Source: Nanobdellota archaeon (GTDB lineage Archaea; Nanobdellota; Nanobdellia; Pacearchaeales; GW2011-AR1). Taken from it: 37,155 nt of DNA. The stretch is taken from positions 1 through 37,155 of the forward strand of contig JAHIVP010000033.1 in assembly GCA_018816335.1 (NCBI GenBank). Reading direction: 5' to 3'. Position numbers and translations under genes: made by a program. Below the pieces are notes generated by a model that worked only from the letters and a program-made list of their open reading frames with translations, did not search any database and was not told where the DNA came from. Position 1 is the stretch's first letter, and each line of letters opens with the position of its first letter. This document shows, piece after piece, positions 22,863-29,725 of the stretch.

Positions 22863-22913
22863 CTAGAACCTCCTGCGGGTTCTAGTTATTCCAGCATCCA
22901 GAACCTAGGTTCT
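22863..22913. repeat. Paired palindromes between tRNA-Ile and L15e
   Basis: CTAGAACC (22863-22870) pairs with GGTTCTAG (22878-22885) around TCCTGCG, and 15 nt further AGAACCTAGGTTCT (22900-22913) is a perfect 14-nt palindrome reusing the same AGAACC word. They may affect processing or ending of the tRNA transcript or regulate L15e. The design differs from the C-loop family. Confidence 0.65.
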
Positions 22914-22961
22914 CTTGCTTCGCAATTCACTCCTATCTTCAAATCTGTTATTTATTTTTAA

Positions 22962-23057
22962 TGAGGCTGCGCAGATTTGAACTGCGGACCCCTGCCTTTC
23001 TGAAAAACTAAATATGTTTATCAGAGCAGTGCTCTAGCCAGGCTGAGCTACAGCCTC
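22962..23057 (-). tRNA. tRNA-Ile(GAT) with a 21-nt intron
   Basis: Acceptor GAGGCTG/CAGCCTC with discriminator A, D-arm GCTC-AGCCTGGCTA-GAGC, T-arm CGCAG-TTCAAAT-CTGCG. The anticodon stem is CTGCT/GGCAG (one G-U pair) and the anticodon GAT is at 23020-23022. The intron is 22998-23018, at the canonical 37/38 position. The exon-intron pairing CTGA/TCAG with bulges TA^A and AA^A makes a textbook bulge-helix-bulge for the splicing endonuclease. The mature length is 75 nt, without an encoded CCA. Confidence 0.93.
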
Positions 23058-23137
23058 ATATTTTTACGAATTTAAGTGATTATTTAAAGGTTTTCTTAAT
23101 CAATATATTTATTAATGGTTTTATTGTTTTATATAAT

Positions 23138-23908
23138 ATGGTAAAAAATAGGCCACAAAAAAAGAGTTATGTTTTAGTGTATATTATTTTGATTTTAGCA
23201 GTGATTTTGATTTTGAATTTGTTGTTGGCTGTTGTTCCTGAAGGAGATGTTTTTGTTGATGATGAAACAGAGAGAGATACTTCTAGTTTTGAATTATTAG
23301 ATGAGAAGATTGTTGTTCAGATGTCTTTGCCTGCTGTTGATGAAGAAGGTAATGGTGTTTCAACTGTTTTGACTGTTGAGGCAATGCCTGGAACTGGGAG
23401 GACTTTAACTGATATTGATAATTTGTTGTTTTGGGCAGATACACAGCATTCAATAAGAATTGCTAAAAATGTTGCTGGAGATTTTACTAATGTTGATTTG
23501 GATAAGGTTGATTTAATTTATTCTATTGAAGCTAATGCTTCTGTTATTGGAGGGCCTTCTGCTGGAGCTGCTTTGGCAATTGCAACAATTTCTGCTGTTG
23601 ATAAAAGAGAGTTGAAAAAAGATGTTATGATTACTGGTTCTATAAATCATGATGGGACTATTGGGCCTGTTAATGGGATTTTAGAAAAAGCAAAAGCTTC
23701 TCATGAAGCAGGAGCAAATACTTTGTTAGTTCCTCTTTTGCATAGTAGAGATGTTGTTTATGAGGATAGGGAGCATTGTGAAGAGTTTGGAATGACAGAG
23801 GTTTGTAGTACTGAAACTTATCCTAGAAAAGTTGATGTATCTGAGGAGGCTGGTGTGGAGATAGTTGAGGTTGGGAGCGTGGAGGAGGCGATGGGGTATT
23901 TTTTCTAG
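23138..23908 (+). CDS. Membrane-anchored stand-alone Lon-type (S16) protease
   Basis: 256 residues. A basic N-terminus and transmembrane helix (about 11-33) tether a domain homologous to the Lon proteolytic domain, without an AAA+ part. The catalytic Ser141 lies in VIGGPSAGAALA and Lys184 in GPVNGILEKAKAS, 43 residues later, the spacing of the Ser-Lys dyad in Lon. The domain probably faces outside, because the anchor follows a short basic N-terminus. Such ATPase-less S16 proteins occur in many archaea. The role, perhaps surface-protein processing or quality control, is inferred. Confidence 0.85.
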   Translation: MVKNRPQKKSYVLVYIILILAVILILNLLLAVVPEGDVFVDDETERDTSSFELLDEKIVVQMSLPAVDEEGNGVSTVLTVEAMPGTGRTLTDIDNLLFWADTQHSIRIAKNVAGDFTNVDLDKVDLIYSIEANASVIGGPSAGAALAIATISAVDKRELKKDVMITGSINHDGTIGPVNGILEKAKASHEAGANTLLVPLLHSRDVVYEDREHCEEFGMTEVCSTETYPRKVDVSEEAGVEIVEVGSVEEAMGYFF

Positions 23909-23945
23909 ATTTGTTTAATTTCTGAGAATGTAATGTTCCTGAATT

Positions 23946-24056
23946 TTAATTCCATATAATAACCCTTCCAACTCGCGTCCACAGTTTGTCAAGCATATTA
24001 TCTAGATACATAAAACTGTAAACTCTCGCCCACCCTTTATTGTGAATAAAAATTAA
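23946..24056. repeat. Expanded stem-loop element 13 with nested palindrome
   Basis: A family-like left arm (TTAATTCCAT, AT, AATAACCC) at 23946-23965 and right arm (GCCCACCCTTTATTGTGAATAA) at about 24028-24050 are separated by about 65 nt. The insert itself holds an inverted repeat ACAGTTT (23981-23987) / AAACTGT (24013-24019). It looks like a C-loop element split by insertion of a second hairpin. Confidence 0.65.
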
Positions 24057-24096
24057 GTATACAAATTGTTATAAATGGATATTTCTACTAGTAATT

Positions 24097-24324
24097 ATGA
24101 ATCGTGGAGTTTTGCTTTATCAACAAATGGTTAGAAGTGGAGAATTAAAACCTGGACAGAGATTAAATATTTATGGTAGTGGAAGAAAAAATATCTTTTT
24201 TGCAGTTGCTAGAGTTTTAGATGAAAGAACATTAGATAGGGAGATTGTTGGAAGTCCTCTAAGATATAAGGTTAGGAAATTATTAAGAGGGAAGAGATGG
24301 GAAGTTAGAACATCTTCAGATTAA
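24097..24324 (+). CDS. Hypothetical basic protein, 75 aa
   Basis: No family recognised. The sequence is basic and beta-rich, with SGELKPGQRLNIYGSGRKN and AVARVLDERTLDREIVGSP in a pattern that could be a small SH3-like or OB-like barrel, ending in the basic KVRKLLRGKRWEVR. A TATA-like stretch (GTATACAAATTGTTATAAATG, about 24057) precedes the ATG. It converges on the Hsp20-like gene. Confidence 0.55.
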   Translation: MNRGVLLYQQMVRSGELKPGQRLNIYGSGRKNIFFAVARVLDERTLDREIVGSPLRYKVRKLLRGKRWEVRTSSD

Positions 24325-24330
24325 TTTTTT

Positions 24331-24909
24331 CTAACCTTGAAATTCTAAAGTCAAAACCTCATTAAGTAATCTATATCTTAGAAGTTTGTTAAGTGAGATT
24401 GTTTTTGTATAAAGAACTTTATCTGATATTGCTTTGATTTCTAGGCTTGTTTCTAGTTTGTTTAAGATAACATCTCGAAGAGAGGTAACTCCTGGAAGGT
24501 TGATGGTGATTACTATTGTATTGTTTATTCTTTTTGTTTCTGATTTTGCTTCTTTTCTTGGAAGTTTAGAAATTTTTTCTAGTTTTTCTTGTGAGATTGG
24601 AGTTCTTTTTATAATTGTTTTAGGTTGTTGATTATTTTGATTAAATCCTGGGATGTTTGAAGAGAAATTTATTTTGACTTCTTTTCCCATTTGTCCTAAT
24701 TCTTTATTTAGTTGTCCCATAAGAGAATTTAACATTTTGTCTAATCCAAAAGGCATGTTAGGCATTATATTGTTTTGTGAATTTGAGTTGTCTCTACCTA
24801 AAATTCCGTAATCTTTTTGATCTTTTTCTTGTTTTATGTTGTGGCTACAATAAGGGCAAAAATTAAAATCTTTTTTAACCCCTTTTCCACAATGGCTACA
24901 GTATGTCAT
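24331..24909 (-). CDS. Zinc-ribbon protein with C-terminal Hsp20/alpha-crystallin-like domain
   Basis: 192 residues. The N-terminus YCSHCGKGVKKDFNFCPYCSHNI is a four-Cys zinc ribbon. A Gln/Asn-rich flexible middle (about 30-105) follows, then a beta-sandwich-like segment NTIVITINLPGVTSLRDVILNKLETSLEIKAISDKVLYTKTISL and LNEVLTLEF. It resembles Hsp20/CS-type small chaperone strands, although the IxI tail is absent. A holdase role on nascent or RNA-bound proteins is possible but inferred. Confidence 0.65.
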   Translation of the reverse strand: MTYCSHCGKGVKKDFNFCPYCSHNIKQEKDQKDYGILGRDNSNSQNNIMPNMPFGLDKMLNSLMGQLNKELGQMGKEVKINFSSNIPGFNQNNQQPKTIIKRTPISQEKLEKISKLPRKEAKSETKRINNTIVITINLPGVTSLRDVILNKLETSLEIKAISDKVLYTKTISLNKLLRYRLLNEVLTLEFQG

Positions 24910-24972
24910 TATATTTTTTATTGTTTTTAGTTTTTAAATTTATGGTTGTGAACATATTTTTATTTTTGAAAA

Positions 24973-25161
24973 TCACATTCTAAATCCAGATAAAAATATT
25001 ATTAGTCCAATTAGTAATAAAAAAAATATTATGGATAGTGTTATGAACAAATAAGATAATTTTGAATTCTTCATTTTGAAATAAATGCTTAAGATTAAAA
25101 AAACTAAAGATATAATTAATAATCCTACAATTATAAATAAACCATTAGTTAATGCTATCAT
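24973..25161 (-). CDS. Small two-helix membrane protein, 62 aa
   Basis: Two hydrophobic helices (about 6-28 and 36-58) joined by a short basic hinge YFKMKNSKLS, with almost no soluble part. No family recognised. A clear ATG and normal codon use support it; low-complexity AT-rich sequence leaves doubt. Confidence 0.5.
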   Translation of the reverse strand: MIALTNGLFIIVGLLIISLVFLILSIYFKMKNSKLSYLFITLSIIFFLLLIGLIIFLSGFRM

Positions 25162-25194
25162 ATCTTAATTAAGATTAATAGATTTAAATATTTT

Positions 25195-25335
25195 TCTTTT
25201 AAGAAAATTTAAATTAAAGACAACCTAATCGGTTTTTTCTAAAATTAAAAATTTTAGGAACTTCAAAATTAAATATTTTGCAGTCTTTTACTTTCCCTTT
25301 GAATTTGTTAAATTATCTTTTAAGAAAATTTAAAT
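25195..25335. repeat. 20-bp direct repeat pair upstream of the EndoV-like gene
   Basis: TCTTTTAAGAAAATTTAAAT occurs at 25195-25214 and again at 25316-25335. The second copy merges with the TATA-like region of the downstream gene. Between them is a hairpin CTAAAAT/ATTTTAG (25239-25257). No gene is visible in the 196-nt spacer. A regulator site or a small duplication could explain it. Confidence 0.6.
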
Positions 25336-25357
25336 ATAAACTTTGTTATACTAAAGT

Positions 25358-26020
25358 ATGGATAAAGAGGAAATTGCTAAGAAGTATAATATTGATTTGG
25401 AGAAGTTGAAAGCTGAGCAGGAAAAGCTTTACAAGACTTTGAGTTTAAAGGATTCTGTTAATTTTGATGAGATAAGTTATGTTGGGGGTTGTTTTAATGT
25501 TTTTCATGAGAATAAAATAATTTCAGGGATTGTTGTTTTTGATGTTTCGCAAGAGGAGTTGGAAGTGATTGAAGAGAAATATCATTCTGATAAATTAAGG
25601 TTTCCTTATATTTCAGGGTTTAGAGCTTATAGGGAGATGGAGGCGATGATTAATTGTTTTCATAGTTTGGAGAAGAGGCCTGAGTTGATGTTTATTAATG
25701 GGCATGGTGCTGCTCATGTTTTAGGGTTGGCTTCACATTTTAGTTTGTCAACTAATATTCCTTGTGTTGGAATTGCTGATGAAAATTTAGATGCAGAGAT
25801 TAAGAAAGAGGATATGTTGATTGATGGAAAGAAAGTTGGGAAGGTTGTTTTGACTAAAGAAAATAGTAAGCCTGTTTATGTTTCTCCTGGGAATAATATT
25901 TCTGTTGATTCAGCAGTTGAGATGACTAAGAAGTTTGTTGTTAAGCCACATAAGTTGCCTTTTCCTTTGAGAGCTGCTCAACGTTATGTTAAAGGGGTGC
26001 GGGGGGAGTTGTTTCGATGA
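25358..26020 (+). CDS. Endonuclease V homologue with degenerate active site
   Basis: 220 residues aligning along the whole length of EndoV, which normally cuts next to deoxyinosine or inosine. Compared with the Thermotoga maritima enzyme from memory: the motif YVAGVDLSF is YVGGCFNVF here (Asp43 to Phe); FPYIPGLLAFREG is FPYISGFRAYREM (Glu89 kept); VFDGQGLAHPRKLGIASH is FINGHGAAHVLGLASH (Asp110 to Asn, two residues lost); GVAKSRL is GIADENL (Lys139 to Asp); and TRLAHIY is LRAAQRY (His214 to Gln). Four of five key residues are gone, so nuclease activity is unlikely. A nucleic-acid-binding role remains possible. Confidence 0.82.
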   Translation: MDKEEIAKKYNIDLEKLKAEQEKLYKTLSLKDSVNFDEISYVGGCFNVFHENKIISGIVVFDVSQEELEVIEEKYHSDKLRFPYISGFRAYREMEAMINCFHSLEKRPELMFINGHGAAHVLGLASHFSLSTNIPCVGIADENLDAEIKKEDMLIDGKKVGKVVLTKENSKPVYVSPGNNISVDSAVEMTKKFVVKPHKLPFPLRAAQRYVKGVRGELFR

Positions 26021-26066
26021 TGTTAGTTAAGATAATATTTATATACTAGATTTTCTATTATTATCA

Positions 26067-26738
26067 ATGGGTAAAAAAGAAGGGGATGAAAGAGATTTAC
26101 AGAATTCTAATCCTCAAAGTGGTTCAAGAAAATGGAGGTATATAATTCTTGGGGTTATAGCAATTATTTTATTAATAGTTGTGATATTCTTATTTTTAAT
26201 AGATACTTCTCTGGATGATAGTACTTCTTTAGAAGGAGATGTAAATCAATCGCAACCTCAACTTCTTTATGAAGCATTTCCTGTCTATGCTAATCACTCT
26301 TTACTTATGCCAGGAGAGGTTTTACTTGGAAGTGAAGATCCATTAGAAAAAATAAGCGAATCTGAAGGAGATTACCTTAATGAAAACTATTATGTTCAAA
26401 TTCCTTCCCAAAATCACAGCAGCCCTATTAATTCTCAAGATTCTATTCAGGTTAATTTTACAATTCCAGAAGAGTTGATTAGCGAGGATAATGAACTTTT
26501 TGTAAAAGTAAACTTGGCTTGTGGAGAGTATGGACAGATTTTTATCAAATCATCTAATAAGTTTGGTGGTTTTGATTCTTTGGAAAGACCAAGATGTGAG
26601 ACTGAAAATTGGGAGGAGAAGGAGATTATTATTAGTTCTGGAAGTGTATGGACTAATCATCCTGTTATTCTTTTGGAAAGGACTGGAGGAGTCGGGCAGG
26701 TGAAGATAGATTCTGTTGAAATATATATTATGGGTTGA
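26067..26738 (+). CDS. Membrane-anchored extracytoplasmic protein
   Basis: 223 residues: a polar, charged N-terminus, one transmembrane helix (about 25-46), and a secreted beta-rich domain with several N-x-S/T sites (NHS, NQS, NFT). It ends GQVKIDSVEIYIMG, typical of a beta-sandwich. Six residues short of any family match; two Cys (ACGEYG, RCETEN) may form a disulfide. The 3' end is G-rich. Function unknown. Confidence 0.6.
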   Translation: MGKKEGDERDLQNSNPQSGSRKWRYIILGVIAIILLIVVIFLFLIDTSLDDSTSLEGDVNQSQPQLLYEAFPVYANHSLLMPGEVLLGSEDPLEKISESEGDYLNENYYVQIPSQNHSSPINSQDSIQVNFTIPEELISEDNELFVKVNLACGEYGQIFIKSSNKFGGFDSLERPRCETENWEEKEIIISSGSVWTNHPVILLERTGGVGQVKIDSVEIYIMG

Positions 26739-26743
26739 TTTAG

Positions 26744-28171
26744 TTATTTAGGAATATGAATCCAACCATGTCTCTTTAAAGATCTTTCAACAGCTACGAC
26801 TTCATTAGCAACTTCTTGGATTGGGCGAATATCTTTGAATTTTCCTCTTCTGATTTGTTTTGTTTTTTTGACTTCTTTAATTTGGTGTGTGAAGATTAAT
26901 GAAACTACTGCTCTTCCAATTCCTGAAATTAGGAAGATAAATAATAATTTGTTCATGAATGTTATTGTTAGGAATTGAGCTAGAATACCTCCTATTCCTG
27001 CACCAAGGAAGATTCCTATTCCGATTAGAACATTATAGTATGCAACAAATAATCCTCTTCTTTCTTGAGGAACTGAATCATAGATAAAGTTTGTAGCTGC
27101 TAACATAAATCCTGCCCATGCTATACCTCCAATAACTTGAGGAACAAAAATTAAATAATAAATATTTGAAGAGAAAATCCATAATATTGGAACTAGAGGA
27201 ATTAAAACTGATACAATTTTTATTAATTCAATATTTCCGTAATCGTCTGTAAATCTTCCCCATAGAGGATAGACTATTAGTGTTGCTAGTGTTGAGCTTA
27301 AAGTGATAAGTATGAAAGTTGAGTATGATAATCCTAAGTCTTTTAACATGTAAACTGCAAAGAATGGGCCTGCAATTGCAACTACAAAATGCATTAGAGA
27401 AACATATAGGACAAATTTTCCGAAGTTTTCTTTTGGGATGTTTTTTACAAATCTTAAAAATGAGATGTAATAGTTTTTGTGTAATTTTAATTTAGGTTCA
27501 TAGTGTTTTACAAAAAATGCTGCTGAAATTAGTCTTGATATTGAAGCTATGAAAAATATTATTGCAAAACCTATAAGAACTAATCCTTTTGTTTTGAAAT
27601 AGTCTAGAATTAAACCTGCTACTAGAACTGCTATAAGAGCTGCTGTTCCTGTGATTCTGTTTCTTTTGCTGAAATATCTTCCTCTGATTTTTTCTGGAAT
27701 TATGTCTCCCATTAAAGAGAACCAGGGAGGGCTAGCAATTCCTCCAATTAAAGCGTAAATTGCGTAAAAAGCAATTAGTATTATTGGAAGATATTCTAAG
27801 TATATGTTTTTAGAGAATAAGAAACTTAAAGAGATTATTGGAATCCACATTAGAGCTTGAATAAGAACAGCAAATATTATTATTTTTTTTCTTGTGAATT
27901 TTTCCATTAGTTTTGAACCATATAGTTGAGCTAGTGGAGCTAGAAGAGACATGAAAGATGTTAAGAAACCTATTTGGAAATTGTTTGCTTTTAGAGCAAG
28001 GGCATAAGGAGCCATGTATGAATTTCCTATTCCAAATCCTGCTGCTGAGAAACTTCCTTCTTTGATAGAGTGTTTCATAGCTTTTTGTTTTTTTAGTTTG
28101 ATGTCTATTTTTTTCAGAACTTTACGTTCTTCTGTTTCTGGAGATAGTATTGGTTCCTCTTTTATGTCCAT
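26744..28171 (-). CDS. Major facilitator superfamily transporter
   Basis: 475 residues with about 12 transmembrane helices. After a charged cytoplasmic N-terminus the first helix region reads GSFSAAGFGIGNSYMAPYALAL. The loop between helices 2 and 3 (GSKLMEKFTRKK) and the corresponding loop in the second half (GRFTDDYGNIE) are MFS A-motif relatives; GDIIPEKIRGRYFSKRN and YDSVPQERRGLFVAYYNV are typical of MFS drug/sugar-type exporters. Substrate unknown. Element 14 lies at its 5' end. Confidence 0.88.
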   Translation of the reverse strand: MDIKEEPILSPETEERKVLKKIDIKLKKQKAMKHSIKEGSFSAAGFGIGNSYMAPYALALKANNFQIGFLTSFMSLLAPLAQLYGSKLMEKFTRKKIIIFAVLIQALMWIPIISLSFLFSKNIYLEYLPIILIAFYAIYALIGGIASPPWFSLMGDIIPEKIRGRYFSKRNRITGTAALIAVLVAGLILDYFKTKGLVLIGFAIIFFIASISRLISAAFFVKHYEPKLKLHKNYYISFLRFVKNIPKENFGKFVLYVSLMHFVVAIAGPFFAVYMLKDLGLSYSTFILITLSSTLATLIVYPLWGRFTDDYGNIELIKIVSVLIPLVPILWIFSSNIYYLIFVPQVIGGIAWAGFMLAATNFIYDSVPQERRGLFVAYYNVLIGIGIFLGAGIGGILAQFLTITFMNKLLFIFLISGIGRAVVSLIFTHQIKEVKKTKQIRRGKFKDIRPIQEVANEVVAVERSLKRHGWIHIPK

Positions 28172-28182
28172 GATGTTTTCCT

Positions 28183-28241
28183 TTAATTCTATTCCATATA
28201 ATAAACCCTCCCACCCACCCTTTATTATGGAATAGAATTAA
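28183..28241. repeat. C-loop stem-loop element 14, archetype
   Basis: Arms of 15 bp (28183-28197, TTAATTCTATTCCAT, with 28227-28241), AT bulge (28198-28199), AATAAA/TTTATT, and loop CCCTCCCACCCACCC (28206-28220), the same loop as element 5. It lies between the divergent MFS gene and a + strand gene. Confidence 0.95.
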
Positions 28242-28343
28242 TTTTATTCATATGATGATTAGTATTTGTTGATATTTAAGATTGTTGGAATATATATTTT
28301 AGAGTATAGATTTCTTTTTAAATGTTCTAAGAGAAGATAAGAG

Positions 28344-28649
28344 ATGGAAAATGGAAATGCTAGAGTTTATGTTTGTAATGCTCCTGTTGAAGATGGGTAT
28401 TCTCAAAATTTATTATATGTAGAATCAAATAGGGGATGTATTGGTATTGCTAATTGTCCTAAAACAGGATGTTATCATGTAGGTGGTCCAGAAGATTTAG
28501 GATTTTTAGCTGAGTTTATGACAGAGAGAGGAGTTCAACCGGTAAAAGTTGATGATGAAGTTCTTCAATCTTTATTTGATGCAATGAATGATGGAGAGAG
28601 AGGAGTTGCTGCTCTAGATATTGTGAAAAGAGCTTTACTTTCAGAGTAA
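28344..28649 (+). CDS. Hypothetical protein, 101 aa
   Basis: No family recognised. The first half is strand-rich with four Cys (RVYVCNAP, RGCIGIANCPKTGCYHVGG), which could bind metal. The second half is helical (EDLGFLAEFMTERG, then LQSLFDAMNDGERG). Its stop overlaps the convergent protease gene by 9 nt. A TATA-like region lies some 50-80 nt upstream. Confidence 0.55.
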   Translation: MENGNARVYVCNAPVEDGYSQNLLYVESNRGCIGIANCPKTGCYHVGGPEDLGFLAEFMTERGVQPVKVDDEVLQSLFDAMNDGERGVAALDIVKRALLSE

Positions 28650-29525
28650 AATATGATTAAGTGTTTCAACTGCGATTGAATTTACTTCTTCGACTATGTA
28701 GTTTGATTCTAGTGAGAAACCAATGTTGTCTCCTGCAACTTTAAAGTTATTTATTCCAATTACTTTTCCTTGAGTGTTGATTAAAGGTCCTCCTGAGTTT
28801 CCTGGATTAAGAGCTGCATCTGTTTGAATATATCTTCCTGGAAGTCCTTCAACTTCTCTTTGTGTTGCTGAAACAATTCCTTCTGTTACTGAGAATGATA
28901 ATCCTAATGGATTTCCTATTGCTATTACTTTTTCACCTACTTTTATATCATCTGAATCTTCAAATTCTAAATAGTCAAATGTTCCATCTATTTTTAGGAG
29001 TGCTATATCTAAATCTAAATCAAATCCTATTAAGTTCATTGCTTTTTGGTCTCCATCTGAGGTTATTGCAGTTGCAAATCTTGCTCCTTCTAAAACATGA
29101 GCGTTTGTTACAACATATCCATCGTTTGTTATAAAAAACCCTGTTCCTTGAGCTACATTTGTTCTTATTGATATTACTGATTTAATTGATGTTTCTATTA
29201 TTCCTGAGAAGTCTGATGATGTTTCTGCTTTAAGAGAATTGATTTGATCTTTTAAATCTGATTTTGTTTCTAATAAAGTGTTTTGAGTTTCAATTAGGGT
29301 GTTTGAAAGTTCATTAATATTATTTTGGATTTCAGCTGTTGTTGTGTCTAGTTTTGAATCTAGGTTTTGAATTTTTATATCAATTTCTTTTTCAGCTTCT
29401 GAGATGTAAGTATGAACTTCTTGGATTCTGATTACAAAATATGTGCTTAGTCCTGCTTGGATTATGAATAAGATTATAATTAGAATTATTAATGATTTAT
29501 GTGATTGTTGATTTTGTTGTGCCAT
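28641..29525 (-). CDS. Membrane-anchored HtrA/DegP-like serine protease without PDZ
   Basis: 294 residues. One transmembrane helix (about 10-32), then a coiled coil (about 38-103), then a trypsin-fold protease. Catalytic triad: His143 in VVTNAHV, Asp173 in DLDIALLKI, Ser244 in PGNSGGPL. The chain ends soon after the protease domain (NIGFSLESNYIVEEVN), so the usual PDZ domain is missing. The coiled coil may drive oligomerisation in its place. The domain probably acts at the cell surface on misfolded proteins. Confidence 0.9.
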   Translation of the reverse strand: MAQQNQQSHKSLIILIIILFIIQAGLSTYFVIRIQEVHTYISEAEKEIDIKIQNLDSKLDTTTAEIQNNINELSNTLIETQNTLLETKSDLKDQINSLKAETSSDFSGIIETSIKSVISIRTNVAQGTGFFITNDGYVVTNAHVLEGARFATAITSDGDQKAMNLIGFDLDLDIALLKIDGTFDYLEFEDSDDIKVGEKVIAIGNPLGLSFSVTEGIVSATQREVEGLPGRYIQTDAALNPGNSGGPLINTQGKVIGINNFKVAGDNIGFSLESNYIVEEVNSIAVETLNHILL

Positions 29526-29616
29526 GTTTTATATCTAACTTATATAATTTTGATTATTTAAGAGTTGTGAAAGATGAGTATAAATCTTTATTAATTTCAA
29601 TTAATTAAATATAACA

Positions 29617-29688
29617 GCGCTAGTGGTCCAGTGGTTAAGATCTCAGCTTCCCAAGCTGATTACCCGGGTTCAACTCCCGGCTGGCGCA
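29617..29688 (+). tRNA. tRNA-Gly(CCC), no intron
   Basis: Acceptor GCGCTAG/CTGGCGC (one G-U pair), short D-stem GTC/GAT, anticodon arm TCAGC-TTCCCAA-GCTGA giving anticodon CCC, T-arm CCGGG-TTCAACT-CCCGG, discriminator A. The length is 72 nt. No CCA encoded. It lies 37 nt before metG on the same strand. Confidence 0.95.
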
Positions 29689-29725
29689 TAGTTAATTTTA
29701 TTAATCTACTTTTTATTTAATATTT

